DNA of 64,000 nt from Mycolicibacterium parafortuitum (GCF_002086815.1 NZ_MVID01000021.1:55269-119268); one strand, 5' to 3'. Shown: positions 19,978 to 29,205, counted from the first letter of the stretch. Made by a program: numbers and translations. Notes: generated by a model from the letters alone, not told the origin.

Positions 19978-20676
19978 ATGACCCGGAAGCTGTGGGCCGG
20001 TGCCGCGGCGGTGGCCGCGGGCTATGGCGTGTTCCTGATCGTGACCGCGACGCGGGTGCCCGCCGGGGCCGAGCTGACCGGCCAGTTCGCACTGCAACCC
20101 GCGGTCAAGGCGCTGGCGGCGGTGCTGCTGGCAGGTGCCGCGCTGACCCATCCGATCCGGCGGGAGCGGCTGTGGTTGGTCGCGGCGCTGCTGTTCTCGG
20201 CGGCGGGCGACTACCTGCTGGCCATGCCGTGGTGGGAGCCGTCGTTCGTCCTCGGGCTGGCGTCGTTCCTGATCGCGCATCTGTGTTTCCTGGCCGCGCT
20301 GCTGCCGTTGGCGCGGCGGTCCCCGCGCGGACTCGCGGCGGCCGCGGTCGTCCTGACCGCGTGTGTGGCGCTGCTGGTGTGGTTCTGGCCGCGGCTGCTC
20401 GACCAGGGCATGGCACTGCCCGTCACGCTCTACATCACCGTGCTCGGCGCGATGGTGTGCGTCGCGCTGCTGGCGGACCTGCCGACCCCGTGGACCGCGC
20501 TGGGCGCGGTGTGCTTCGCGGTGTCGGACGCGATGATCGGCATCAGCAAGTTCGTGCTGGGTTCGGAGGCCCTGGCGGTGCCGATCTGGTGGGCATACGC
20601 GGCGTCGCTGCTGCTGATCACCGCGGGGCTGCTGTTCGGCCGCACGTCCGCGCCGTCTGCTACACCTGCGGTGTGA
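19978..20676 (+). CDS. Lysoplasmalogenase-like (YhhN/TMEM86) membrane protein
   Basis: A 232-aa integral membrane protein with about eight transmembrane helices and the YhhN-family layout, with conserved polar residues in SAAGDYLLAMP and VSDAMIGISKFVLG. Animal TMEM86 members hydrolyse the vinyl ether of lysoplasmenyl lipids; for bacterial members a lipid-hydrolase role is inferred. Its neighbours are an esterase and priA, as in M. tuberculosis (Rv1401). ATG 19978 is set by the leaderless promoter. The stop overlaps the priA GTG. Confidence 0.82.
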   Translation: MTRKLWAGAAAVAAGYGVFLIVTATRVPAGAELTGQFALQPAVKALAAVLLAGAALTHPIRRERLWLVAALLFSAAGDYLLAMPWWEPSFVLGLASFLIAHLCFLAALLPLARRSPRGLAAAAVVLTACVALLVWFWPRLLDQGMALPVTLYITVLGAMVCVALLADLPTPWTALGAVCFAVSDAMIGISKFVLGSEALAVPIWWAYAASLLLITAGLLFGRTSAPSATPAV

Positions 20677-22673
20677 AACCCGCCCGGCAGGCCGCCGAAC
20701 ACGAGCCCATCGCCCGTGTGCTGCCGATGCTGACGGTGCCGCACCTCGACCGTGAGTTCGACTACCTGGTGGCCGCCGAGCAGTCCGACGACGCGCAGCC
20801 CGGGGTGCGGGTCAAGGTCCGCTTCCACGGCAGGCTCGTCGACGCGTTCGTGCTCGAAAGACGTTCCGACACCGACCATGCCGGCAAGCTCGGATGGATC
20901 GACAAGGTGGTGTCACCCGAGTGCGTGCTGACCCACGACGTGCGCCGTCTCGTCGACGCGGTCGCCGCCCGGTATGCCGGGACCCGCGCCGACGTGCTGC
21001 GGTTGGCCGTGCCGCCGCGGCACGCGACGGTGGAGAAGAAGACCCCGGCGGTGCTTGCGCCACTGGCGGCCGCACCGGTCGACACCGCCGCGTGGGCGGC
21101 CTACAGCGGCGGAGAGCGGTTCGTCGCCGCGCTGCGTGAGACCAGGGCCGCGCGGGCGGTGTGGCAGGCCCTCCCCGGTGAATCCTGGCCGGCGAGGCTG
21201 GCCGAGGTCGCCGCGGTGACGGTGCACGCCGGTCGCGGGGTGCTCGCCGTCGTCCCTGATCAGCGCGACGTCGACCTGCTCCACGGGGCGGCACTCACCC
21301 GCCTCGACGCCGACCGGGTGGTGGCGCTGTCGGCGGGGCTGGGACCCGCCGAGCGCTACCGGCGCTGGCTGGCGGTGCTGCGGGGTGACGCGCGGTTCGT
21401 GATCGGTACGCGCAGTGCGGTTTTCGCGCCGGTCGCCGATCTCGGTCTGTTGATGCTGTGGGACGACGGTGACGATTCGCTGGCCGAGCCGCGCTCGCCG
21501 TACCCGCACGCCCGCGACGTCGCGATGCTGCGGGCCCACCAGCTGCGCTGCGCGGCGATGATCGGCGGATACGCGCGCACCGCCGAGGCGCAGGCGCTGG
21601 TCCGCAGTGGATGGGCGCACGACCTCACCGCGACCCGGCACACGCTGCGCGCACACGCGCCGCGGGTGATCGCCCTGGAGGACAGTGCCTACGCGCACGA
21701 ACGGGACGCCGCGGCGCACAGCGCACGGTTGCCGACCGTCGCCCTCGACGCCGCCCGCGCCGCGCTGGCCAAGCACACCCCCGTGCTGGTCCAGGTGCCG
21801 CGTCGCGGCTACGTGCCCGCGCTGTCGTGCGCCAAATGCCGGGCCGTCGCGCGCTGCAGGCACTGCACCGGACCGCTGTCGCTGCCCGGCCGGGACGCCC
21901 CCGGCGCGGTCTGCCGGTGGTGCGGGCGTGAGGAACTCGCGCTGCGGTGCGCCCGGTGCGGCTCCGATGCGGTCCGCGCGGTGGTCGTCGGCGCCCGCCG
22001 CACCGCCGAGGAGCTCGGGCGCGCGTTCCCCGGCGCGCAGGTGATCACCTCGGGCGGCGACGACATCGTCGCGTCGGTGCCCGAGCGCGCCGCGGTGGTG
22101 GTGTCCACCCCGGGGGTGGAGCCGGTCGCCGACGGAGGCTATGGCGCGGCGCTGCTGCTGGACAGCTGGGCGCTGCTGGGGCGGCAGGATCTGCGCGCCG
22201 CCGAGGACACCCTGCGCCGGTGGATGGCGGCGTCGGCGCTGGTCCGCAGCAGGGCCGACGGTGGGGTGGTGGCGGTGGTCGCCGAATCGGCGATCCCGAC
22301 CGTGCAGGCGCTGATCCGCTGGGATCCCGTCGGGCACGCCGAGGCCGAACTGGACTCGCGCACCGAGGTCGGTCTGCCGCCCGCGGCGCACATGGCCGCG
22401 ATCGACGGTGCCCCGGTCGCGGTGGACGCGTTGCTGGCGGCCGCCGCGCTGCCGGAGGGCGCCGATGTGCTCGGGCCGGTGGATCTTCCGGTCGGGGCGC
22501 GCAGACCGGCCGGGATCGCCCCGGACGTCCCGGTCGCCAGGATGTTGGTGCGGGTGCCTCGCGACGGCGGATTGGAACTGGCCGCGGCGCTGCGGCGCGC
22601 GGCGGCGGTGCAAAGCGCACGCCACGATCAGGAGCCAGTTCGCATCCAGATCGACCCGTTGCACATAGGCTGA
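20673..22673 (+). CDS. priA: Primosomal protein N' (PriA), helicase-degenerate
   Basis: PriA recognises stalled forks for replication restart. The 666-aa product has the N-terminal 3'-end-binding domain (VLPMLTVPHLDREFDYLV). A zinc-binding block of four CxxC pairs (CAKC, CRHC, CRWC, CARC; about residues 385-430) interrupts the C-terminal helicase lobe. The Walker A site expected near residue 168 (GxTGSGKT) is replaced by LPGESWPARLAEV, and the DEAH-type box by WDDGDD, so ATPase activity is probably lost, as is usual in actinobacteria. GTG 20673 overlaps the preceding stop. Confidence 0.93.
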   Translation: MKPARQAAEHEPIARVLPMLTVPHLDREFDYLVAAEQSDDAQPGVRVKVRFHGRLVDAFVLERRSDTDHAGKLGWIDKVVSPECVLTHDVRRLVDAVAARYAGTRADVLRLAVPPRHATVEKKTPAVLAPLAAAPVDTAAWAAYSGGERFVAALRETRAARAVWQALPGESWPARLAEVAAVTVHAGRGVLAVVPDQRDVDLLHGAALTRLDADRVVALSAGLGPAERYRRWLAVLRGDARFVIGTRSAVFAPVADLGLLMLWDDGDDSLAEPRSPYPHARDVAMLRAHQLRCAAMIGGYARTAEAQALVRSGWAHDLTATRHTLRAHAPRVIALEDSAYAHERDAAAHSARLPTVALDAARAALAKHTPVLVQVPRRGYVPALSCAKCRAVARCRHCTGPLSLPGRDAPGAVCRWCGREELALRCARCGSDAVRAVVVGARRTAEELGRAFPGAQVITSGGDDIVASVPERAAVVVSTPGVEPVADGGYGAALLLDSWALLGRQDLRAAEDTLRRWMAASALVRSRADGGVVAVVAESAIPTVQALIRWDPVGHAEAELDSRTEVGLPPAAHMAAIDGAPVAVDALLAAAALPEGADVLGPVDLPVGARRPAGIAPDVPVARMLVRVPRDGGLELAAALRRAAAVQSARHDQEPVRIQIDPLHIG

Positions 22674-22681
22674 TGCCCATG
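22666..22681 (+). promoter_or_regulatory. Leaderless -10 element of the DUF2207 gene
   Basis: TAGGCT (22666-22671) is 7 nt before ATG 22679 and spans the last bases of priA. It makes ATG 22679 more likely than ATG 22673. Confidence 0.55.
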
Positions 22682-24508
22682 TCGGCGGGGAGGGTGCTCA
22701 AAGCGCTCATCCCGTTGATCTTGATCGCGTTCGGTGTGCTGTGGCCGGTGATCTTCGACGGCGGCTCCGGCGGCTCCACCGAGGTCGACGACCCGGTGGT
22801 GATCACGCACTATGACGTCGACATCGCCGTGAACGCCGCCGGCGATCTGTCCGCGGTCGAGACGATCACCGCCGACTTCTACACCACCGCGCGTCACGGG
22901 ATCTTCCGCTACTGGGATGTGGTCAACCCGAACGACCCGTCGATGCGGCAGAAACCCGAGATCCAGTCGATCCTGCTCGACGGCCGTCCCGCGACCTACG
23001 AGATGCTGTGGGAGGACGCGAATCGCTTCCGGGTCGCGAAGATCGGGGATCCCGACCGCTACCTCAGCGACGGCGAGCACGTCTTCGAGATCCGCTACAC
23101 CATTCCCGGTGTCCTCGACCCCGGCGAGGTCGGCTCGGGCCGCGAGTTCGCCGAAACGGTCGGCGACCCGGCGCCGTCACCGAGCGCCTTCTTCTGGAAC
23201 GTGATCGCCCCGGCCTGGAACAACCGGATCGAGCGTGCCGACATCACGCTGGACCTGCCCGGCGCGGTCGGCACCGCCCAGTGTTCGGTCGGCTACGGCG
23301 TCGGCCGTGCGTGCGACGACCTGACCGTCGACGGCACCCGGGTGCGGTTGAGCGCCGAGGACCTGCCTCCGCGCACCCCGGTCACCGTCCGCGTGGGCGT
23401 GGACGTGCCGACCCCGCCGCGGACGACCCTGCCGTGGTCGCACAGCTGGGATCGGGTGCTCGGCCAGTCGCTGACCGGGGTGTGGTGGGTTGCGGCATTC
23501 ACCGTGCTCGCCGGCGCCGCCGCGCTGGTGGGGTTCCGCCGCGTGCTGGAGCGACCTCCGGGCTTCCCGCTGCAGTACGCCCCGCCGCCCGGGCTCGGAC
23601 CGGTGCAGACCGAATACATCCGCACCGAGTCCGTCCCGTCCCGCGGCCTGACCGCGACGCTGCTGTACCTCGCCGAACGCGGCCTTGTCCGGCTGGACCG
23701 GATCAGCGACAAGCACTGGACGATCACCACGATCGGCAAACCGGGCCAGTGGTCCGACGTCGACCCGGTCAGCGTCGCGGTCGCGTCGCGGCTGAAGCTG
23801 CTCAACGAGACCGCGGTGTTCGAGGCCAAGAAGACACCCAAGTCGGGGGAGAAGCTCAGCAAGGCCAAGGCCGACATGTCCTCGGCCGTCCGGAAATGGG
23901 CGATCGACGACGGTCTGCTGGTGCCCCGCAAGAAGGAACTCTGGCTGCGGGCCGCCAACGCGGCGGCGTTCGTGCTGATGGTGTGCGCGTGCTTCCGCTG
24001 GGGTTTCCCGACGACCATGTGGGCGCTGCCGTTCGCGGCGTTCTTCATGCTGTCGGCCGGGTCGTGGCGCGACGGCGTCGGCACCCGGCGCACCGCCGCG
24101 GGCCGTGAGCTGTGGTCCCGGGTCGGCGGCTTCCACAGGATGCTGTCCACCGACTCGGCGGAGAGCCGGTTCGACTTCTCGGCCCGCAAGGACCTCTACA
24201 TCGCCTACGTGCCGTTCGCGGTCGCGGCCGGCGTCGCGGCGCTGTGGGCGAAGAAGTACGAGGCCTACACCGGAACCGCTGCGCCGCAACCCGATTGGTA
24301 CCCCATTCCGCACGGTTCCGGCTCGTCGGGATTCGCCGGCGACTCCGGCGGCGCGGACTTCGACAGTTTCGATTCGGCACTGTCGTCCTCGATCGGCGCC
24401 TACACCGCATCGCAGGCGGCGTCGTCCTCGTCCTCGGGCGGCGGCGGCAGCTTCAGCAGCGGTGGTGGCGGCGGCGGGGGCGGCGGCGGAGGAGGTGGAT
24501 CATGGTGA
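22679..24508 (+). CDS. DUF2207 membrane protein with polyglycine tail
   Basis: A 609-aa protein. Residues about 7-25 are an N-terminal signal or anchor helix (LKALIPLILIAFGVLW). A beta-rich extracytoplasmic domain follows (VITHYDVDIAVNAAGDLSAV...), then a transmembrane helix (WWVAAFTVLAGAAALVGF, about 272), a winged-helix-like cytoplasmic part (GLTATLLYLAERGLVRL...) and two further helices near 440-470 and 520. The tail is Ser/Gly-rich and ends in a long Gly run. This is the DUF2207 architecture, function unknown. It overlaps the LemA gene by 7 nt; the pair is common in bacteria. Confidence 0.88.
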   Translation: MSAGRVLKALIPLILIAFGVLWPVIFDGGSGGSTEVDDPVVITHYDVDIAVNAAGDLSAVETITADFYTTARHGIFRYWDVVNPNDPSMRQKPEIQSILLDGRPATYEMLWEDANRFRVAKIGDPDRYLSDGEHVFEIRYTIPGVLDPGEVGSGREFAETVGDPAPSPSAFFWNVIAPAWNNRIERADITLDLPGAVGTAQCSVGYGVGRACDDLTVDGTRVRLSAEDLPPRTPVTVRVGVDVPTPPRTTLPWSHSWDRVLGQSLTGVWWVAAFTVLAGAAALVGFRRVLERPPGFPLQYAPPPGLGPVQTEYIRTESVPSRGLTATLLYLAERGLVRLDRISDKHWTITTIGKPGQWSDVDPVSVAVASRLKLLNETAVFEAKKTPKSGEKLSKAKADMSSAVRKWAIDDGLLVPRKKELWLRAANAAAFVLMVCACFRWGFPTTMWALPFAAFFMLSAGSWRDGVGTRRTAAGRELWSRVGGFHRMLSTDSAESRFDFSARKDLYIAYVPFAVAAGVAALWAKKYEAYTGTAAPQPDWYPIPHGSGSSGFAGDSGGADFDSFDSALSSSIGAYTASQAASSSSSGGGGSFSSGGGGGGGGGGGGGSW

Positions 24509-25038
24509 GCTTCGTGCTCGTCGTCGTGCTGGTGCTGGCCGTGGCGGTGCTGATCGGATTCGTGATGGGGTACAACAAGATCCGCTCCGCCGACGTCCGC
24601 GTCGCCGAGGCGCTGTCCGGGATCGACGTCGAGCTGACCCGGCGTGCATCGTTGATTCCGAGCCTGGTGCAGACCGTGCAGACGTTCGCGGCCCATGAGA
24701 AGGGCATCCTCGACCGGGTCACCGATGCGCGGGCGGCGCTGACGTCGGCCACCGGTGGCGATTCGGTGGCCCAGCGCAGCGCCGCCGAGCGACAACTCGA
24801 CTCGGCGCTGACGCCGCTGCTGGCGCTCGGGCAGAACTATCCGCAGCTCAACTCGTCGAACAACTTTCTGGACCTTCAGCGCACTCTCGCCGACACCGAG
24901 GACAAACTCGCGTTCGCCCGGCAGTACTACAACGACGCGGTGGCCACCCTCAACCGGTTGCTCACGACGATCCCGTGGATGTTCGTCGCCCCGTTGGCCG
25001 GGGTGACCGAGAAGGAGTACTACCAGACCCCGCGGTAG
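24502..25038 (+). CDS. lemA: LemA family protein
   Basis: A 178-aa protein with one N-terminal transmembrane helix (SFVLVVVLVLAVAVLIGFVMGYN) and a long helical domain with the LemA hallmarks: VRVAEALSGIDVELTRRASLIPSLVQTV, and FLDLQRTLADTEDKLAFARQYYNDAVATLN near the C-terminus, ending in YYQTPR. LemA proteins are membrane-anchored with a cytoplasmic or periplasmic helical bundle and poorly known function. The ATG lies within the end of the DUF2207 gene, which implies coupled synthesis and probably a joint complex. Confidence 0.93.
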   Translation: MVSFVLVVVLVLAVAVLIGFVMGYNKIRSADVRVAEALSGIDVELTRRASLIPSLVQTVQTFAAHEKGILDRVTDARAALTSATGGDSVAQRSAAERQLDSALTPLLALGQNYPQLNSSNNFLDLQRTLADTEDKLAFARQYYNDAVATLNRLLTTIPWMFVAPLAGVTEKEYYQTPR

Positions 25039-25048
25039 ACCCGCTCCC

Positions 25049-25063
25049 TAGACTGGCTCGGTG
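25049..25063 (+). promoter_or_regulatory. Leaderless -10 element of fmt
   Basis: TAGACT (25049-25054) is 6 nt before GTG 25061, and there is no Shine-Dalgarno. Confidence 0.6.
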
Positions 25064-25993
25064 CGTCTCGTCTTCGCCGGCACCCCGGAACCCGCCCTCC
25101 CGTCACTGCGACGGCTCATCGATTCGCCCCGCCACGACGTCGTCGCGGTCCTGACCCGTCCCGACGCCGCCGCGGGCCGGCGCGGCCGCCCGGCCCCGTC
25201 CCCGGTCGCGACGCTGGCCACCGAACACGGCATCCCGGTGCTGAAACCGCAGCGCCCCAACTCCGAAGAGTTCGTCGCCGAACTCGCCGATCTGGCCCCG
25301 GATTGCTGCGCGGTGGTGGCCTACGGCGCGCTGCTGCGCGACGAACTGCTCGCCGTACCCCGGCACGGATGGGTGAACCTGCACTTCTCGGTGCTGCCCG
25401 CGTGGCGCGGGGCCGCGCCGGTGCAGGCCGCGCTGGCCGCGGGCGACGAGGTGACCGGCGCGACGACGTTCCAGATCGAACGCAGCCTCGACTCCGGCCC
25501 GGTGTTCGGTGTGGTCACCGAGACCATCCGGCCCGACGACACCGCCGGTGACCTGCTGGCGCGGCTGGCCGAGACGGGCGCGGGTCTGCTGGAGGCCACC
25601 ATGGACGGCATCGAGGACGGCGCGCTGACCGCGGTGCCGCAGCCCGCCGACGGTGTCAGCGTCGCACCGAAGGTCACCGTCGACGACGCCCGCATCCGCT
25701 GGGACCTGCCCGCACACGTCGTGGACCGGCGCATCCGTTCGGTCACCCCGAACCCGGGCGCCTGGACGATGATCGGCGATATGAGGGTCAAGGTCGGCCC
25801 CGTCACGGTGCCCACCGACGGACCCGACGGCCTCGCCCCCGGACAGATCCGGGCGGACAAAAAACACGTCCACGTCGGCACCGGCTCCGGGCCTGTGCTG
25901 CTCGGCACCGTGCAGCCGCCGGGCAAGAAACCGATGAACGCCGCCGACTGGGCGCGTGGCGCCCGGGCCGAGGACATCGGGTGCGCCGAATGA
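25061..25993 (+). CDS. fmt: Methionyl-tRNA formyltransferase
   Basis: It formylates initiator Met-tRNA using 10-formyl-THF. The 310-aa protein has the catalytic Asn-His-Asp set: NLHFSVLPAWRGAAPVQAAL (Asn/His near 106-108) and the downstream Asp in GDEVTGATTFQIERSLDSGPV. The C-terminal tRNA-binding OB domain begins near 205. GTG 25061 follows a leaderless -10 element. The stop overlaps the rsmB ATG (ATGA). Confidence 0.96.
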   Translation: MRLVFAGTPEPALPSLRRLIDSPRHDVVAVLTRPDAAAGRRGRPAPSPVATLATEHGIPVLKPQRPNSEEFVAELADLAPDCCAVVAYGALLRDELLAVPRHGWVNLHFSVLPAWRGAAPVQAALAAGDEVTGATTFQIERSLDSGPVFGVVTETIRPDDTAGDLLARLAETGAGLLEATMDGIEDGALTAVPQPADGVSVAPKVTVDDARIRWDLPAHVVDRRIRSVTPNPGAWTMIGDMRVKVGPVTVPTDGPDGLAPGQIRADKKHVHVGTGSGPVLLGTVQPPGKKPMNAADWARGARAEDIGCAE

Positions 25994-27375
25994 ACCGGCC
26001 CGAGAAGAAGAAGCGCCCGATGCGGCGCAAGCGGCTGGACCCGGCCCGCCAAGCCGCGTTCGACGTGCTGCGCGCGGTGTCCGAACGCGACGCATACGCC
26101 AACCTCGCACTGCCGGCGCTGCTGCGCGAGCGCGGAATCACCGGGCGCGACGCCGCTTTCGCCACCGAACTGACCTACGGCACCTGCCGCGCGACCGGTC
26201 TGCTCGACGCGGTGATCGCCGCGGCGGCGGGCAGACCGGTGGACCGGATCGACCCGGTGCTGCTGGATCTGCTGCGGCTCGGTGCCTACCAGCTGCTGCG
26301 CACCCGCGTCGACGACCATGCGGCGGTCTCCACCACCGTGGAGCAGGCGGGCCTCGAATTCGATACGGCGCGAGCAGGTTTCGTCAACGGTGTGTTGCGC
26401 ACCATCGCGCGCCGCGACGAGGCGTCCTGGGTGGCCGAGCTCGCCCCGCCGGCGGGCACCGACCCCATCGGTCACCTGTCGTTCGTGCACGCCCACCCGA
26501 GGTGGATCGGGCAGGCGTTCGCCGACGCCCTCGGAGCGCGGGCCGGTGAATTGGAGGAGTTGCTCGCCAGCGACGACGCCCGCCCCGAGGTGCACTTGGC
26601 GGCCCGGCCCGGGCAGCTGAGCGCCGCCGAGCTGGCCGAGCAGACCGGTGGCACCGTCGGGCGGTACTCGCCGTACGCGGTGTATCTCGGTGACGGCGAT
26701 CCCGGCGGGGTCGCGGCCGTGCGCGAGGGCCGGGCGCTGGTGCAGGACGAGGGGAGCCAGCTGGTGGCACAGGCGCTGACCCTGGCGCCGCTGGACGGCG
26801 AGGACGGCGGCCGGTGGCTGGACCTGTGTTCCGGGCCCGGCGGCAAGACCGCCCTGCTGGCCGCGCTGGGCCGGTCCACCGGTGCCACGGTCACGGCCGT
26901 CGAACCCGCGCCACGGCGCGCCGAGATGGTGGAGCAGAACACCGCGGGACTCGGTGTCGAGGTGGTGCGCGTCGACGGCCGGGAGTCCGGGCTCACCCCC
27001 GGCTTCGACCGGGTGCTGGTCGACGCGCCGTGCACCGGGCTCGGCGCGCTGCGCCGGCGCCCGGAAGCACGGTGGCGGCGTACCCCGGGCGATGTGCCCG
27101 CGCTGGCCAAACTGCAGCGCGAACTGTTGGCCGCGGCGATCCGGCTGACCCGCCCCGGTGGGGTGGTGCTGTACGCGACCTGTTCCCCGCATCTCGCCGA
27201 GACCGCCGGCGTCGTCGCCGACGCCGTACGCAGGCATCCGGTGACCGCACTGGACACCCGCGAGCTGTTCGCACCGGCCACCGACACCGGCGACGGGACG
27301 TCGGTGCAGCTGTGGCCGCACCGGCACGGCACCGACGCGATGTTCGCCGCGGCGCTGCGGGTCACTGCCGGGTAG
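25990..27375 (+). CDS. rsmB: 16S rRNA (cytosine-5) methyltransferase RsmB (Fmu)
   Basis: It methylates C967-type cytosine in 16S rRNA with SAM. The 461-aa protein has an N-terminal NusB-like domain (DPARQAAFDVLRAVSERDAYANLALP) and a C-terminal Rossmann methyltransferase domain. SAM motif I is LDLCSGPGGKTALL (about 276), and the two catalytic cysteines are in DAPCTGLGALRRRPEARW and YATCSPHLAET. ATG 25990 overlaps the fmt stop; an in-frame GTG at 25981 would add three residues. The neighbours match M. tuberculosis fmt-fmu-rpe. Confidence 0.95.
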   Translation: MNRPEKKKRPMRRKRLDPARQAAFDVLRAVSERDAYANLALPALLRERGITGRDAAFATELTYGTCRATGLLDAVIAAAAGRPVDRIDPVLLDLLRLGAYQLLRTRVDDHAAVSTTVEQAGLEFDTARAGFVNGVLRTIARRDEASWVAELAPPAGTDPIGHLSFVHAHPRWIGQAFADALGARAGELEELLASDDARPEVHLAARPGQLSAAELAEQTGGTVGRYSPYAVYLGDGDPGGVAAVREGRALVQDEGSQLVAQALTLAPLDGEDGGRWLDLCSGPGGKTALLAALGRSTGATVTAVEPAPRRAEMVEQNTAGLGVEVVRVDGRESGLTPGFDRVLVDAPCTGLGALRRRPEARWRRTPGDVPALAKLQRELLAAAIRLTRPGGVVLYATCSPHLAETAGVVADAVRRHPVTALDTRELFAPATDTGDGTSVQLWPHRHGTDAMFAAALRVTAG

Positions 27376-27386
27376 CGGGCACATCG

Positions 27387-27402
27387 TAGGCTGATCCCCA
27401 TG
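27387..27402 (+). promoter_or_regulatory. Leaderless -10 element of rpe
   Basis: TAGGCT (27387-27392) is 7 nt before ATG 27400, 12 nt after the rsmB stop. Confidence 0.6.
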
Positions 27403-28077
27403 CCGAAACCGTTGATCGCACCGTCGATTCTGGCCGCCGACTTCGCCAGGCTCGCAGAGGAGTCCGCCGCCGTCGAGGGCGCCGACTGGCTGCACGTCGA
27501 CGTCATGGACAACCACTTCGTGCCGAACCTGACGCTCGGCCTGCCGGTGGTGGAATCCCTGCTCAAGGCCACCGACATCCCGATGGACTGCCATCTGATG
27601 ATCGACAACCCCGAACGGTGGGCGCCGCCGTACGCCGAGGCGGGCGCCTACAACGTCACGTTCCACGCCGAGGCGACCGACAATCCGATCGCAGTGGCCC
27701 GCGACATCCGCGCCGCCGGGGCCAAGGCCGGCCTGTCGGTGAAGCCGGGCACCCCGATCGAGCCGTACCTGGAGATCCTGCGCGAATTCGACACCCTGCT
27801 GGTGATGTCGGTGGAGCCGGGCTTCGGCGGCCAGAAGTTCATCGCCGAGGTGCTGCCGAAGGTGGGCACCGTGCGCCGGCTGGTCGACGCCGGCGAGCTG
27901 ACGATCCTGATCGAGATCGACGGCGGCATCAACACCGACACCATCGAGGCCGCCGCCGAGGCCGGCGTGGACTGCTTCGTCGCGGGCTCCGCGGTCTACA
28001 GCGCCGAGGACCCGGCGGCCGCGGTGCAGTCGCTGCGCAGCCAGGCCGCGTCGGCGTCCAAGCATCTGGTGCTGTGA
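27400..28077 (+). CDS. rpe: Ribulose-phosphate 3-epimerase
   Basis: It interconverts ribulose-5-P and xylulose-5-P, feeding the pentose-phosphate pathway and riboflavin precursors. The 225-aa TIM barrel has the start IAPSILAADF, the metal/catalytic segment HVDVMDNHFVPN, CHLMIDNPE, MSVEPGFGGQKF and EIDGGINTDT, all in order. It overlaps the ribD GTG by 4 nt, so ribulose-5-P supply is co-expressed with riboflavin synthesis. Confidence 0.96.
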   Translation: MPKPLIAPSILAADFARLAEESAAVEGADWLHVDVMDNHFVPNLTLGLPVVESLLKATDIPMDCHLMIDNPERWAPPYAEAGAYNVTFHAEATDNPIAVARDIRAAGAKAGLSVKPGTPIEPYLEILREFDTLLVMSVEPGFGGQKFIAEVLPKVGTVRRLVDAGELTILIEIDGGINTDTIEAAAEAGVDCFVAGSAVYSAEDPAAAVQSLRSQAASASKHLVL

Positions 28078-29075
28078 ACCTCGACGCGGCGATGGCCGCG
28101 GCCATCGAGCAGTCGGAGCGCGTGAAGGGTCGCACGTACCCGAATCCTCCTGTCGGAGCGGTGATCCTGGACCGTGACGGGGAGATCGCCGGCGTCGGGG
28201 CGACCGCGCCGACGGGCGGGCCGCACGCCGAGGTGCTCGCGCTGCGCCGCGCCGGTCAGCGCGCGGCCGGCGGCACCGCCGTCGTCACCCTGGAACCGTG
28301 CAACCACTTCGGCCGCACCCCGCCGTGCGTGGATGCGTTGCTGGACGCCGGGATCGCGGCGGTCGCATACGCCGTCGCCGATCCCAACCCCGCGGCCGCG
28401 GGTGGGGCCGCGCGGCTGACCGCCGCCGGGGTGCAGGTCACCGCGGACGTGCTGGCCGCCGAGGTGTCCGGTGGCCCGCTGCGGGAGTGGCTGCACAAAC
28501 AGCGCACCGGAAAGCCGCACGTGACATGGAAATTCGCCGGAAGCGTGGACGGGCGCAGCGCGGCGGCCGACGGTTCCAGTCAGTGGATCACCGGCGAGGC
28601 GGCGCGCGCCGACGTGCACCGGCGGCGCGCGGCCGCCGATGCGATCATCGTCGGGACCGGGACCGTGTTCGCCGACGACCCGGCGCTGACCGCGCGGCTG
28701 TCCGACGGTAGCCTGGCCGATCACCAGCCGCTGCGCGTCGTGGTCGGGATGCGTGAGATCTCGCCGGACGCAACGGTTCTCAACGACGACTCCCACACCA
28801 TGGTGATCCGCACCCGTGATCCGCACGAGGTGCTCCAGGCGTTGGCGGACCGCACCGACGTGTTCCTGGAAGGCGGACCGACACTGGCGGGCGCGTTCCT
28901 GCGGGCCGGAGCGGTGGACCGGATCCTGGCCTACGTGGCCCCGATCCTGCTCGGTGGGCCGGTCACCGTGATCGACGACGTCGGGGTGACGAACATCTCC
29001 CAGGCGCACCGCTGGCGCTTCGACGGGATGCAGCCGGTCGGGCCCGATGTGCTGCTGAGTCTGAGCCCGCACTGA
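28074..29075 (+). CDS. ribD: Bifunctional riboflavin deaminase/reductase RibD (RibG)
   Basis: It deaminates and then reduces the pyrimidine intermediate after GTP cyclohydrolase II. The 333-aa product has an N-terminal deaminase domain with zinc ligands HAEVLAL and PCNHFGRTPPC, and a C-terminal DHFR-like reductase domain (HVTWKFAGSVDGRSAAADGSSQWI...VFLEGGPTLAGAFL). GTG 28074 overlaps the rpe stop. The next riboflavin genes lie 2.6 kb downstream, past the P55/lprG pair. Confidence 0.95.
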   Translation: MNLDAAMAAAIEQSERVKGRTYPNPPVGAVILDRDGEIAGVGATAPTGGPHAEVLALRRAGQRAAGGTAVVTLEPCNHFGRTPPCVDALLDAGIAAVAYAVADPNPAAAGGAARLTAAGVQVTADVLAAEVSGGPLREWLHKQRTGKPHVTWKFAGSVDGRSAAADGSSQWITGEAARADVHRRRAAADAIIVGTGTVFADDPALTARLSDGSLADHQPLRVVVGMREISPDATVLNDDSHTMVIRTRDPHEVLQALADRTDVFLEGGPTLAGAFLRAGAVDRILAYVAPILLGGPVTVIDDVGVTNISQAHRWRFDGMQPVGPDVLLSLSPH

Positions 29076-29131
29076 TCCCGAGTGCCGGGTCTCACACCGC
29101 GCCGCTACCGGGGGCGGTGCCCGGATCTCGC

Positions 29132-29197
29132 TAGACTGGGTCCAGAAATCGCGCCTTCACCGACGTTTGCGCATGGTGAGCACGAATAAACAAAGGA
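29132..29197 (+). promoter_or_regulatory. Candidate promoter and Shine-Dalgarno of the 50-aa ORF
   Basis: TAGACT (29132-29137) would start transcription near 29144. AAAGGA (29192-29197) is 8 nt before ATG 29206. Confidence 0.45.
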
Positions 29198-29205
29198 CAT
29201 CGAGC

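Noticed and set aside
25321..28065. 914-aa open frame on the minus strand across fmt, rsmB and rpe
   Set aside because: It runs antisense to three well-identified genes and lacks family features.
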